A DNA stretch of 64,000 nt. Source: an uncultured Ruminococcus sp. GTDB taxonomy: Bacteria; Bacillota; Clostridia; Oscillospirales; Acutalibacteraceae. Positions within the stretch are counted from its first letter, which is position 1. Each line of letters begins with the position of its first letter. The stretch lies in assembly GCA_958403905.1 (NCBI GenBank), contig CATXZD010000002.1, forward strand, positions 62,001 to 126,000. The letters run 5' to 3'. Of the stretch, positions 19,070 through 27,244 are shown in pieces. The translations under genes and the position numbers were made by a program. The notes beneath the pieces were generated by a model, which saw nothing but the letters and a program-made list of their open reading frames with translations, made no database searches and was not told the origin of the DNA.

Positions 19070-19538
19070 TGCTATCCATAACCCTTGTATTATCAAGTGC
19101 AGTTTGCGGCACTTTTCCAAATATTCTTATTTTCTTACAAATATTATACAATATATTATATCCATTTTTCAATAGCTTTTTTGTAATTTTTTTTATTTTA
19201 TTGCGAATCTTTCGTGTTTTTTTCTTGAAAAATGAAATAACGGGACAGTAGATTTTTGATAAAAGACGTCCGACCGTCAACTTAAAGAATAAAAATCCCG
19301 CAAAGCATCCGACAATAACGTAAATACGCACAAATCCGAGCAAAAACGCTAGGGAGAACAAAAACAGCGATACCGACGAGCAAAGCATAAATAAAATGTC
19401 GGTTACAATCGTGCCTGCTTTTCCAAAATTAAAGCAAAGTTTTATAAATCTTAATGCCTCGTATAACGCTCCTAAGCAAAGCCCCGGCAAAAACGAAAGC
19501 AGAAAAGCTGTTGACTGTTGAGCAAAAGTAAGTTCCAC
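18987..19538 (-). CDS. yabQ: Spore cortex protein YabQ
   Basis: 183 residues. The conserved start is ELTFAQQSTAFLLSFLPGLCLGALYEALRF, with 4-5 hydrophobic segments and a long basic tail. GTG 19538 is preferred because GCAGGTG lies 5 bp upstream and translation then starts at the family's N-terminus, 13 bp after the yabP stop; an upstream ATG at 19679 lies inside yabP. Confidence 0.85.
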   Translation of the reverse strand: MELTFAQQSTAFLLSFLPGLCLGALYEALRFIKLCFNFGKAGTIVTDILFMLCSSVSLFLFSLAFLLGFVRIYVIVGCFAGFLFFKLTVGRLLSKIYCPVISFFKKKTRKIRNKIKKITKKLLKNGYNILYNICKKIRIFGKVPQTALDNTRVMDSNEKEKFSFKKFSGSSKSRKHNNKGNKA

Positions 19539-19551
19539 TAAAACACCTGCA

Positions 19552-19824
19552 TTATCTGAATAGTTTTGAAAGCTTTGAGCGTGACATATCACTTCCGATG
19601 TACTGCATGGCATTGATTTTTCCGTCAATTGAAATATCGCCTGTTTCAAGGTTAAGTTTGTCAATGTGTAATTTTTCACCTTTAATTATAAGAGTTCCGC
19701 AGGTTGTTTTTACCGAAACGGTTTCCTCATTAAATCCGTTTACATCCTCTACACCTGTCATAACAAGCTTTGCTCTGTTATCAAACATAACGGTATGTTT
19801 TTTTGCTTTTGGCATTTCAGTCAT
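19552..19824 (-). CDS. yabP: Sporulation protein YabP
   Basis: 90 residues of the YabP/YqfC family (NRAKLVMTGVEDVNGFNEETV; GTLIIKGEKLHIDKLNLETGDISIDG). It is first in the yabP-yabQ-divIC-S1 gene order, a hallmark of endospore formers. Confidence 0.92.
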   Translation of the reverse strand: MTEMPKAKKHTVMFDNRAKLVMTGVEDVNGFNEETVSVKTTCGTLIIKGEKLHIDKLNLETGDISIDGKINAMQYIGSDMSRSKLSKLFR

Positions 19825-19916
19825 TGTAATACCTCCGTAAATTTTGCTGTAGATTTCCTTTTAATTATATTAAAATTAAATTGAAAATATGATTTTATGC
19901 TTTCTTGTGTATTTAA

Positions 19917-20774
19917 TTAAATTCTTTTTAACAGACTTTCCAAACTTTCTTTGCCGTCACGTCTGTATCTGCCAAGCTCAAACAGACTTTCCTTATCTCT
20001 TGTAATGACGTTCGGTTTTTCAGTGCATGTTAACGTACATACAAAACTAAGCTCACGCACAATTTCCTCGGTACTGTTGCTTTTTGCTCCAAAGGGATAT
20101 ACAAAACAGCTCGGCTTTTTACCTGCCACGTTTTCAAGATAATTTTGTGCTTTTGTAATGTCATCGGTTATTGCCTTTTTGTAGTTGTCAAAGCTTTCTC
20201 CCTGCTTTCTTGACACACCCTTTCTGGGCTTGAGCGTGTGCATATCGTAGGAATGATTCTGAATTTCAACATAACCGCTGCTTACCATTTCCTTTATATC
20301 ATCGTTGCTTATGTGACCGTATGAAACAGAAATATCCTGAGTCTGCGTAAACTTTTCTGTCATTGAAGCAATCGGAGAGATAACAGCCTTGCATTTGTAT
20401 TTTTTCAGTAACGGATATGCGTAATAGTAGTTGTTGTAGTAACCGTCGTCAAAGGTCAGCATAATGCATTTTTCAGGCAGTTTTTTTCCGTGATATACAT
20501 AATTTATTAAATCGTCAACAGTCACGGTAGTGTAGCCGTTGCTTGTCAGGTACTTTAAATCATTTTCAATAAGTGTAGGGGAAACAGTGTAGTCGTTTTG
20601 CAGCTTTTGGTCTTTTAAAATTGAGTGGTACATTATAATAGGCAGAAATACCTCGTCGTTGTCAGTATTATTTTTTGTACTGCCGGCACCTGCAAAAAAT
20701 GCAATAGAGGTAAAAATAAGTGAAAAAGCAAGCAGAATAAAGCATATATGTTTTAGTATATATTTTCTTAACAA
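19917..20774 (-). CDS. Polysaccharide deacetylase (NodB domain), exported
   Basis: 285 residues. Residues ~8-30 form a signal peptide or anchor (ICFILLAFSLIFTSIAFFAGAG). The NodB domain shows PIIMYHSI, the metal/catalytic LTFDDGYYNNY, QNHSYDMHTL and FVYPFGAKS. Such enzymes deacetylate cell-wall or spore peptidoglycan sugars. Confidence 0.9.
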   Translation of the reverse strand: MLRKYILKHICFILLAFSLIFTSIAFFAGAGSTKNNTDNDEVFLPIIMYHSILKDQKLQNDYTVSPTLIENDLKYLTSNGYTTVTVDDLINYVYHGKKLPEKCIMLTFDDGYYNNYYYAYPLLKKYKCKAVISPIASMTEKFTQTQDISVSYGHISNDDIKEMVSSGYVEIQNHSYDMHTLKPRKGVSRKQGESFDNYKKAITDDITKAQNYLENVAGKKPSCFVYPFGAKSNSTEEIVRELSFVCTLTCTEKPNVITRDKESLFELGRYRRDGKESLESLLKRI

Positions 20775-20815
20775 GACCTCACCTCATAAAAATGAAATAT
20801 TCACATAAAAATTTA

Positions 20816-20842
20816 TTTATAATTCTAAAAAGTAATTATAAA
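20816..20842. promoter_or_regulatory. Candidate PerR/Fur-type operator
   Basis: Inverted repeat TTTATAATT (20816-20824) / AATTATAAA (20834-20842), similar to PerR half-sites, in the divergent region before the perR-like gene. A second pair, TGATAAT (20854-20860) and ATAATCA (20877-20883), follows. Autoregulation is inferred. Confidence 0.4.
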
Positions 20843-20921
20843 TATTTTGCTTTATGATAATCTATATATAAACTCAATAATCATTACTGATTTTTGAGCA
20901 AAACTAAACGAGGATAAAATT

Positions 20922-21317
20922 ATGGCAAAACATAATTTCAGTTTAAAGCGCAACGCCATTTATCAGGTGCTTTGCGAAACAGACGCTCATCCGAGTGCGC
21001 GTTGGGTTTATGATCAACTAAAACCCGACATACCCGACCTTAGCCTTGGCACAGTGTATAGAAACATTGCACTGTTCAAGAATGAGGGAACGGTGCGTGT
21101 AATCTGCAACGTCAACGGTGAGGAACGCTATGATGCTGACGTAAAACCTCACTCGCATTTTGTCTGCAACTGTTGTGGAAAGGTGCTTGACGTAGAGGAT
21201 GAGAATATGAATTTTGATTTTACATCAAGACTTTCCGAAAAAGGATTTGCTGTTGAAAGCAGATATGTTATTTACTACGGAATCTGTCCTGAATGTAGAA
21301 ATAATAATTTACACTAA
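20922..21317 (+). CDS. perR: Fur-family regulator, PerR-like
   Basis: 131 residues: winged helix (RNAIYQVLCETDAHPSARWVYDQL; LSLGTVYRNIALFKNEG), the HSHFVCNCCGKVLD metal segment and a terminal CPEC, giving two CxxC pairs for structural zinc. It stands directly before rubrerythrin and rubredoxin, fitting peroxide sensing. PerR versus Fur cannot be proved from sequence. Confidence 0.85.
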   Translation: MAKHNFSLKRNAIYQVLCETDAHPSARWVYDQLKPDIPDLSLGTVYRNIALFKNEGTVRVICNVNGEERYDADVKPHSHFVCNCCGKVLDVEDENMNFDFTSRLSEKGFAVESRYVIYYGICPECRNNNLH

Positions 21318-21342
21318 TATTTATTACAAAGGAGAAATAATT

Positions 21343-21882
21343 ATGAAATGGTATTGTACAGTATGCGGTTATGTTCACGAAGGACCCACAGCTCCCGAGG
21401 CTTGTCCCGTATGTAAGGCTCCGGCTGACAAGTTCAAGTCTATGGACGAAGAGGCTTCATTTGCTACAGTTCACGAAGTAGGTGTTGCTCAGGGTGTGAG
21501 CGAGGACATTCTCAAGGATTTAAGAGCTAACTTTGAAGGCGAGTGCAGCGAAGTAGGTATGTACCTTGCAATGGCAAGAGTTGCTGACAGAGAGGGTTAT
21601 CCCGAAGTTTCAGCCGCATTCACAAAGTATGCTTTTGAAGAGGCAGAGCACGCTGCAAAGTTTGCTGAGCTTCTTGGCGAGGTAATCACAGACAGCACAA
21701 AGAAGAACCTCCAGATGCGTGTAGACGCTGAAACAGGCGCTTGCGAAGGCAAATTTGACCTTGCAAAGCGTGCAAAGGCACAGAACCTTGACGCTATCCA
21801 CGACACAGTACACGAAATGGCTAAGGACGAAGCAAGACACGGCGCAGGCTTTGCAGGTCTTTTAAAGAGATATTTCGGTTAA
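21343..21882 (+). CDS. rbr: Reverse rubrerythrin (N-terminal rubredoxin domain)
   Basis: 179 residues. Residues 1-~38 form a rubredoxin centre (CTVCGYVHEG and CPVCKAPADKF). Residues ~50-179 form a ferritin-like di-iron domain (EGECSEVGMYL, EEAEHAAKF, EMAKDEARHG). Reverse-order rubrerythrins reduce H2O2 in anaerobes. ATG 21343 follows GGAG. Confidence 0.93.
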   Translation: MKWYCTVCGYVHEGPTAPEACPVCKAPADKFKSMDEEASFATVHEVGVAQGVSEDILKDLRANFEGECSEVGMYLAMARVADREGYPEVSAAFTKYAFEEAEHAAKFAELLGEVITDSTKKNLQMRVDAETGACEGKFDLAKRAKAQNLDAIHDTVHEMAKDEARHGAGFAGLLKRYFG

Positions 21883-21895
21883 TGAGGTAACAAAT

Positions 21896-22051
21896 ATGAA
21901 ATATGTATGTGATGTATGCGGTTATGTATATGACCCTGCGGTAGGCGACCCTGATAACGGTGTTGCTCCCGGCACTCCATGGGAAGAAGTTCCCGAGGAT
22001 TGGGTATGCCCACTTTGCTCAGTAGGCAAAGACCAGTTCTCTGCTGAATAA
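21896..22051 (+). CDS. Rubredoxin
   Basis: 51 residues with the two CxxC iron knuckles (CDVCGYVYDP and CPLCSVGKD) and the usual GTPWEEVPEDW. It lies 13 bp after rubrerythrin, to which it probably passes electrons. Confidence 0.95.
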   Translation: MKYVCDVCGYVYDPAVGDPDNGVAPGTPWEEVPEDWVCPLCSVGKDQFSAE

Positions 22052-22071
22052 AATTTTGCAATAAAAAATTT

Positions 22072-22108
22072 GAGGAAACAGTAAAACACTGTTTCCTCTT
22101 TTTGTTTT
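22072..22108 (+). terminator. Intrinsic terminator after rubredoxin
   Basis: Arms GAGGAAACAGT (22072-22082) and ACTGTTTCCTC (22088-22098), then TTTTTGTTTTT. Confidence 0.9.
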
Positions 22109-22166
22109 TAAGTGTTAGTAATGAATATTGGGTGAATATGCGTAGTTAAAACGCAATAAATTAAAT

Positions 22167-22862
22167 CTACCTTCCGTTACTGCCCTGAGTAACATTCTTA
22201 ATATTTCTTTCAGCGTACTGAATGAGGTTGAATAGTGACGATGCGCCTTTGTCAAAATACGTTGAAATTAAGTCGGGTGACAGCGAAAGCGAAAGTTCGT
22301 TTTTCTCAATCAGCATATCAATAATTTCAAGATCAATCAACATTGACGCAGAATTAAGGTTCTTGTATCTGTTTCGGTCAATTGAAAACATTGTCTGTGA
22401 GTTTTGCGCCTGAGCCGAATAAATGGTTCTGAAAATCTGATATTCGGCGCTCATCAGGTAGTTGCTTGCCGCATTCGTCAGGCGTTTGCTGCCGATTTGG
22501 GCAAGCAAGTCAAAAATAACTGTTGTTGTGTTCATCAGGAGTTTTTTATTAATCTGATTAATCATATTACCTTTTAAGTGTCTTATCTCATCGCTTTCGG
22601 GCAAATCGTCGGCAGTTACCGAGGCAAGTCTGCGCTGAACAGTCCTGCCAAGCAGATAGTCGCACGATACCTCAAAATATTCAGCCGCCTTTACAAGAAA
22701 GTCAAGACCGCATTCTCTGATTCCTTTTTCGTAGTGCGAAAGCAGAGCTTGTGAAATTCCCAAGTCAGATGCAACCTGCTTTTGGCTCAAACCTCTTTCT
22801 TTGCGCAAAAAAGTAATAATTCTCGGAAAATCGCTGTTCAAACCTTGACACCTCAAATTCAT
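22167..22862 (-). CDS. XRE-family helix-turn-helix regulator
   Basis: 231 residues. Residues ~15-75 are an HTH (GLSQKQVASDLGISQALLSHYEKG; FEVSCDYLLGR). The remaining ~150 residues are helical with no recognised domain. A TTG at 22841 after GAGGTG is a plausible alternative start. The divergent gap with the next gene holds AATAGTATAA twice, possibly its operators. Confidence 0.75.
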   Translation of the reverse strand: MNLRCQGLNSDFPRIITFLRKERGLSQKQVASDLGISQALLSHYEKGIRECGLDFLVKAAEYFEVSCDYLLGRTVQRRLASVTADDLPESDEIRHLKGNMINQINKKLLMNTTTVIFDLLAQIGSKRLTNAASNYLMSAEYQIFRTIYSAQAQNSQTMFSIDRNRYKNLNSASMLIDLEIIDMLIEKNELSLSLSPDLISTYFDKGASSLFNLIQYAERNIKNVTQGSNGR

Positions 22863-22951
22863 TAATAGTATAATAACTTTGTATGAAATTTATGTTATTA
22901 CTAATAGTATAACTAGGCAATAACAAATTGTAAATAGTTTTGGAGAATTTT

Positions 22952-23578
22952 ATGAAATCTTATATTATTCATTTCATTCGCCACGGAGCAATCGATGAAA
23001 CGCTTTCAGGTAAATATATCGGAACAACCGATGTGCCTCTCTCCGACAAGGGAAAGGCGGATTTAAAAAAACTCGATTATGAGTACAGATATCCCGGCAC
23101 ACAGGTTGTGTTTACAAGTCCGCTGAAACGTTGCGTTGAAACCTGTAAGATTCTCTATCCGGAGCTTAATCCTCTTTCAATTACAGGGCTTTCGGAATGC
23201 AATTTCGGAGAGTGGGAGGGCAAAACTGCCGAGAACTTAAAAAACGACCCCGACTTTGAAAAATGGCTCGCAGGCGACAATTCGGTAAAACCTCCGAGAG
23301 GGGAGAGCAACGCAGATTTTACCAGAAGAATCTGCCTTATGTTCGAGAGCATTGTCGAGGGACTTATGAAAACAGGTACGACAGAAAGTGTAATAGTCAC
23401 TCATGGAGGTGTGATTATGACATTGCTTGCAGTTTACGGACTTCCGCAGGCAAAACCTTTTGAGTGGACTATGGACAACGGTTTTGGCTATTCTTTGCGA
23501 GTAACACCAATGTTGTGGCAGCGTGACAAGGTGTGCGAGGTGTTTCAGACAATTCCGATGAAAAGGGAGCTTGATTGA
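22952..23578 (+). CDS. Histidine phosphatase family protein
   Basis: 208 residues with the catalytic FIRHGAIDE, the R near FTSPLKRCVETC, the acid ECNFGEWEGK and the second histidine in VIVTHGGVIM. The family includes cobalamin-pathway (CobC-like) and phosphoglycerate-mutase-like enzymes; substrate unknown. TTGGAG precedes ATG 22952. Confidence 0.85.
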   Translation: MKSYIIHFIRHGAIDETLSGKYIGTTDVPLSDKGKADLKKLDYEYRYPGTQVVFTSPLKRCVETCKILYPELNPLSITGLSECNFGEWEGKTAENLKNDPDFEKWLAGDNSVKPPRGESNADFTRRICLMFESIVEGLMKTGTTESVIVTHGGVIMTLLAVYGLPQAKPFEWTMDNGFGYSLRVTPMLWQRDKVCEVFQTIPMKRELD

Positions 23579-23812
23579 CAGTAAATAAGTTCAAATTCTG
23601 TCAAATTGTAGCATGGTTTACAATCTTTATTAATCAGTTGTGCAATAATACATAAAGAAATATTTTTTATTTTTTGCATACGCTTATTTTACATTTGTAG
23701 GGTCATGGCGTGCCATGTCCGCAGATTACATCAAACTCAATAGGCAATATCATTATTATTGTTACATTTACTGCGCGATAAAACAAAAATAATTCTAAAG
23801 GAGAAATATAAA
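23579..23812. other. Intergenic region before leuB
   Basis: 234 bp, AT-rich. I see only a small dyad (ATGGCGTGCCAT near 23705) and the AAAGGAG ribosome site of leuB; no riboswitch or attenuator was recognised. Confidence 0.4.
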
Positions 23813-24883
23813 ATGGCAGACTATAAAATTACATTGCTCAAGGGTGACGGCATAGGTCCTGAAATTGTTAATCAGGCTGTAAAGGTGCTTGACACAGCAG
23901 GAGAAAAATTTGGTTTTACTGTTGAATATGACGAGGCACTTCTCGGAGGATGCGCAATTGACGCTACAGGCGTTCCGCTTCCCGATGAAACAGTTGCAAA
24001 GTGCAAGGCTTCCGACAGCGTAATTCTCGGTGCGGTTGGCGGTCCCAAGTGGGATTCACTCCCCGGAAATAACCGCCCTGAGGCAGGACTTCTCGGAATC
24101 AGAGGAGCACTCGGACTTTTTGCAAATCTTCGTCCGTCAGTTATTTTCGGACCTCTCAAAAGTGCTTCACCGATTAAGGATGACATTATCGGCGGAAAAC
24201 TTGATATTATGATTGTTCGTGAGCTTACAGGCGGTATCTACTTTGGAGAAAGAGGCAGAAAAGAAGTTGATGGACAGCCCGCTGCGTGGGATACAGAAAT
24301 GTACAGCGTTGCAGAGGTTGAAAGAATTGCAAGAGTTGCCTTTGACCTTGCGATGAAAAGAAACAAAAAGCTCACAAGCGTTGACAAGGCTAACGTTCTT
24401 GAGTCCTCGCGTCTTTGGAGAGAAACTGTAATCAGAGTTTCAAAGGATTATCCCGAGGTTGAGCTTAATCATATGTATGTTGACAACTGCGCTATGCAGC
24501 TTGTCAGAAATCCGCGTCAGTTTGATGTTATAGTTACTTCAAATATCTTCGGTGATATTCTCTCCGATGAGGCCTCAATGATTGCCGGCTCAATCGGTAT
24601 GCTTGCTTCTGCAAGTCTTTCAGGCGGAAAGTTTGGACTGTATGAGCCTATTCACGGTTCTGCACCCGATATCGCAGGTCAGGGAATTGCAAATCCGCTT
24701 GCAACTATACTCTCCGTTGCTATGATGCTTCGCTATTCACTTGACAAACCAGAGGCGGCTGATGCAATTGAAAATGCTGTTGCAAAGGTTCTTGAAACCC
24801 ACCGTACCCCTGATATTTACGAAGACGGAATGACTAAAGTCGGTTGTGAAGAAATGGGCTACCTCGTTTGCAAAATGCTTTAA
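23813..24883 (+). CDS. leuB: 3-Isopropylmalate dehydrogenase
   Basis: 356 residues of the IPMDH family: LLKGDGIGPEIVNQA, ELTGGIYFGERG, the active-site region DKANVLESSRLW, NIFGDILSDEASM and HGSAPDIAGQGIANP. Third step of leucine synthesis in the cytosol, NAD+ dependent. No other leu genes are adjacent in the window. ATG 23813 follows AAAGGAG. Confidence 0.95.
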   Translation: MADYKITLLKGDGIGPEIVNQAVKVLDTAGEKFGFTVEYDEALLGGCAIDATGVPLPDETVAKCKASDSVILGAVGGPKWDSLPGNNRPEAGLLGIRGALGLFANLRPSVIFGPLKSASPIKDDIIGGKLDIMIVRELTGGIYFGERGRKEVDGQPAAWDTEMYSVAEVERIARVAFDLAMKRNKKLTSVDKANVLESSRLWRETVIRVSKDYPEVELNHMYVDNCAMQLVRNPRQFDVIVTSNIFGDILSDEASMIAGSIGMLASASLSGGKFGLYEPIHGSAPDIAGQGIANPLATILSVAMMLRYSLDKPEAADAIENAVAKVLETHRTPDIYEDGMTKVGCEEMGYLVCKML

Positions 24884-24898
24884 TCGGGTGATAAAATA

Positions 24899-25639
24899 AT
24901 GCAGTATTTTGATATGCATTCTCACATTCTGCCTGACTTTGACGACGGTGCAAGGACTGTTAAAGACAGCCTTGCGCTGCTCAATTGCTTGAAAAAACAG
25001 AATGTTTCTAACGTATGCTTTACTCCGCATTTCTATACAAACGAAATGAGTGTTGAAGATTTTATCAAAAAACGTCAAATTGCTTACGAGGAGTTTTTGC
25101 CTAATAAACCTGACGGTATGAATATAGTCCTCGGTGCAGAGGTTTACGTAACAAAGTTTCTATTTAATAATGATGATTTGTCGGGAATTACCTATGGAAA
25201 ATCACGCTATATTTTAACCGAGTTCAGCTACAGTTCATCGTTTTCCAACAAAACATTGCAGCAGCTTAGTATGCTGATTGAAAATCATAGACTTATTCCC
25301 GTTATTCCGCACGTTGAACGATACGAGGTGCTTGTGAGTGATAAGGGAACTTTGCAGGAACTGCGGGATATGGGCGTAGTAATTCAGACGAACATCAGCA
25401 ACTATACAAAGAAAAGCTCAATCCTTAAACGCAGAAAGTTGCTAAAGTTGATAGGTGAAGGGATGATTGACATTCTCGGCAGTGACGCTCATTCAATGAC
25501 CCATAATACTCCCGAGGTTTATTCTCAGGCGGTTGATATGATTTCAGACAAATGCGGTGTGATAACTGTAAGAAAAATGATGAAGAAATCAGAAGAGATT
25601 TTTAACTCAGCACTCGGTGAGTATTTAAGCGAAGAATAA
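24899..25639 (+). CDS. CpsB/YwqE-type PHP-domain tyrosine phosphatase
   Basis: 246 residues with PHP metal motifs: DMHSHILPDFDDGA, TPHFYTNE, VIPHVERYE and GSDAHSMTHN. The family dephosphorylates bacterial tyrosine kinases that control capsule/exopolysaccharide. No kinase or capsule gene lies in the window. It starts 15 bp after leuB, so it is probably cotranscribed. Confidence 0.88.
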   Translation: MQYFDMHSHILPDFDDGARTVKDSLALLNCLKKQNVSNVCFTPHFYTNEMSVEDFIKKRQIAYEEFLPNKPDGMNIVLGAEVYVTKFLFNNDDLSGITYGKSRYILTEFSYSSSFSNKTLQQLSMLIENHRLIPVIPHVERYEVLVSDKGTLQELRDMGVVIQTNISNYTKKSSILKRRKLLKLIGEGMIDILGSDAHSMTHNTPEVYSQAVDMISDKCGVITVRKMMKKSEEIFNSALGEYLSEE

Positions 25640-25663
25640 TAAGCAAAACAAAAGAATATTTTT

Positions 25664-25694
25664 AAAGCCTGCCCGATAAAGGACAGGCTTTTTT
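25664..25694 (+). terminator. Intrinsic terminator of leuB and the PHP gene
   Basis: AAAGCCTGCCC pairs with GGACAGGCTTT (one mismatch), followed by T5. Confidence 0.85.
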
Positions 25695-25805
25695 AATAGA
25701 ATAAAACCGCATTGAAAATGCCTTAAAACGGCTTTCCAATACGGTTTTTATAACTATGAGAAAAATGTCAGTGCTGACGTGGGCATCTAACATAAAATAA
25801 AGAAG

Positions 25806-25841
25806 AGTGCCCCGAACGCGATTTGCGTGTCGAGGCACTCG
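25806..25841 (-). terminator. Terminator of tRNA-Thr
   Basis: Stem GAGTGCC/GGCACTC with further inner pairing, immediately 3' of the tRNA on the minus strand and followed there by a T-rich run. Confidence 0.7.
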
Positions 25842-25844
25842 ACT

Positions 25845-25919
25845 GGAGCTGAAGAAGGGACTTGAACCCTCGACCTACTGATTACGAATCAGTTGCGCTA
25901 CCAGCTGCGCTACTCCAGC
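25845..25919 (-). tRNA. tRNA-Thr (anticodon CGT)
   Basis: Minus-strand cloverleaf: acceptor GCTGGAG/CTTCAGC (one G-T), D arm GCGCAGCTGGTAGCGC, anticodon stem ACTGA/TCAGT with loop TTCGTAA, T loop GGTTCAAGTCC, and encoded CCA end. The anticodon CGT reads ACG threonine codons. Confidence 0.93.
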
Positions 25920-26169
25920 AAGCATAATTTAAAATCATACAAGCATTATTATATATTATTATACATAATTTTTCAAGACCTTTTATTCAATATTTTTTAA
26001 TTGAAATAAAAATTACTTTAACATAAAAAATACTTTTATGGGGAAAATAAAATGTGAAAGAAAAAGAAAAAATAGTTTGTGAATAATAATAACAAGTGTA
26101 GAAAATGCTAAAAAAAAGTACTATAATGTAAAACAGGTGTAGCCTTAATTTATAATAGGATGTGAAAGT

Positions 26170-26556
26170 ATGCCGAAAAGAAAATGCAGTAATGTAAATC
26201 AATCCTTTGGTAAAAATCTTGTTAAATATAGAAAGCTTTGCGGTTTTACTCAGCAGGAGATTGCTGATATTCTAAACCTCAACCGCACCACATACACGAA
26301 GTACGAAACGGGTGTTTCTGAACCAAGCTTTGAAATTCTCAAAAAGATTGTTGCTATCTACGGCGTGGATGTTAATGCAATTTTAGGGCAGGAAAATTTT
26401 GAGAAAAATCTTCATGATTTTGTTATGCCGATGTACAATCTTACAAATGAAGAACGTGAACTTATCGGGATTTACCGTATGCTTTCAAAAGAAGAAAAGC
26501 AAGAGCTTATTGACAAGGCAAGGGAAATTAAAAATATAAAAAACAATACTTTTTAA
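26170..26556 (+). CDS. XRE-family helix-turn-helix regulator
   Basis: 128 residues. HTH at ~13-65 (YRKLCGFTQQEIADILNLNRTTYTKYETG), then a helical tail (LSKEEKQELIDKAREIKNI). No neighbour indicates a target. Confidence 0.8.
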   Translation: MPKRKCSNVNQSFGKNLVKYRKLCGFTQQEIADILNLNRTTYTKYETGVSEPSFEILKKIVAIYGVDVNAILGQENFEKNLHDFVMPMYNLTNEERELIGIYRMLSKEEKQELIDKAREIKNIKNNTF

Positions 26557-26613
26557 CTTAAAATACTTTACTTTTTAAGTTTGGTGTGCTACAATGTAAC
26601 AGTTGACCCATAC

Positions 26614-26690
26614 CTCGGAGCAGGGATTAAGCCGCATAGCGGAGTTTCACAGCCCTGTCCTGAGATATAGCTTTAACGGCTTAGGGCTTC
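26614..26690 (+). promoter_or_regulatory. Structured rpsO leader, candidate S15 autoregulatory site
   Basis: Twelve bases at 26614-26625 pair with 26653-26664 (one mismatch) around an inner CCGC/GCGG hairpin. AGCCCT at 26651-26656 can alternatively pair with AGGGCT just before the ribosome site, a possible pseudoknot or switch. S15 is known to bind and repress its own mRNA in several bacteria; that this leader does so is inferred. A possible -10 (TACAAT) lies at about 26590. Confidence 0.5.
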
Positions 26691-26716
26691 AAATTTTTTA
26701 AAAGGTGGAATAATAA

Positions 26717-26980
26717 ATGTTAAAAGAAGAAAAGCAGGCTATAATGGCTGAATACGCTACTCACGAGGGCGACACAGGTTCTCCCGAGGTTCAGATTGCT
26801 CTTCTTACTAAGAGAATCAATGACCTTACCGAGCACCTCAAGGTTCACAAGAAGGATCATCACAGCAGACGCGGTCTGCTCAAGATGGTTGGTCAGAGAA
26901 GAAGCCTTCTTGCTTACCTCACAAAGGTAGATATTGAAAGATACCGTTCTATCATCGCAAGACTTGGTATCCGTAAGTAA
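26717..26980 (+). CDS. rpsO: 30S ribosomal protein S15
   Basis: 87 residues, full length, with the family blocks GDTGSPEVQIALLTKRI, HKKDHHSRRGLLKMVGQRR and YLTKVDIERY. Strong AAAGGTGG ribosome site. Confidence 0.97.
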   Translation: MLKEEKQAIMAEYATHEGDTGSPEVQIALLTKRINDLTEHLKVHKKDHHSRRGLLKMVGQRRSLLAYLTKVDIERYRSIIARLGIRK

Positions 26981-26993
26981 TTTTCGTAATCTC

Positions 26994-27015
26994 AGGGCAA
27001 GCGTAAGCTTGCCCT
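26994..27015 (+). terminator. rpsO terminator hairpin
   Basis: AGGGCAAGC / GCTTGCCCT around a GTAA tetraloop, 13 bp after rpsO; weak T-run. Nothing else was recognised in the 230 bp before pnp. Confidence 0.65.
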
Positions 27016-27244
27016 AAATTCGGTTTATTGCGGGATTTTTATTTGCTGTTTTTTAGCGGTAAAACGATTGAATAAACTAAATATGAACACTTTTGTATTA
27101 AGATGTGTATTATTAAAGATTCAGTGCGATACAAAATTGATTTCAAAATATTATCTTATGGTTTATTAAATGGTTTTATTGCTAAATCGGCGTAAAATCC
27201 CGCTGAAATATATAGAAGCTTAGAGCTTTGGAAAGGATTTTACA

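Noticed and set aside
23579..23812. Leucine T-box or riboswitch before leuB
   Set aside because: No T-box sequence, specifier stem or terminator/antiterminator pair could be seen.
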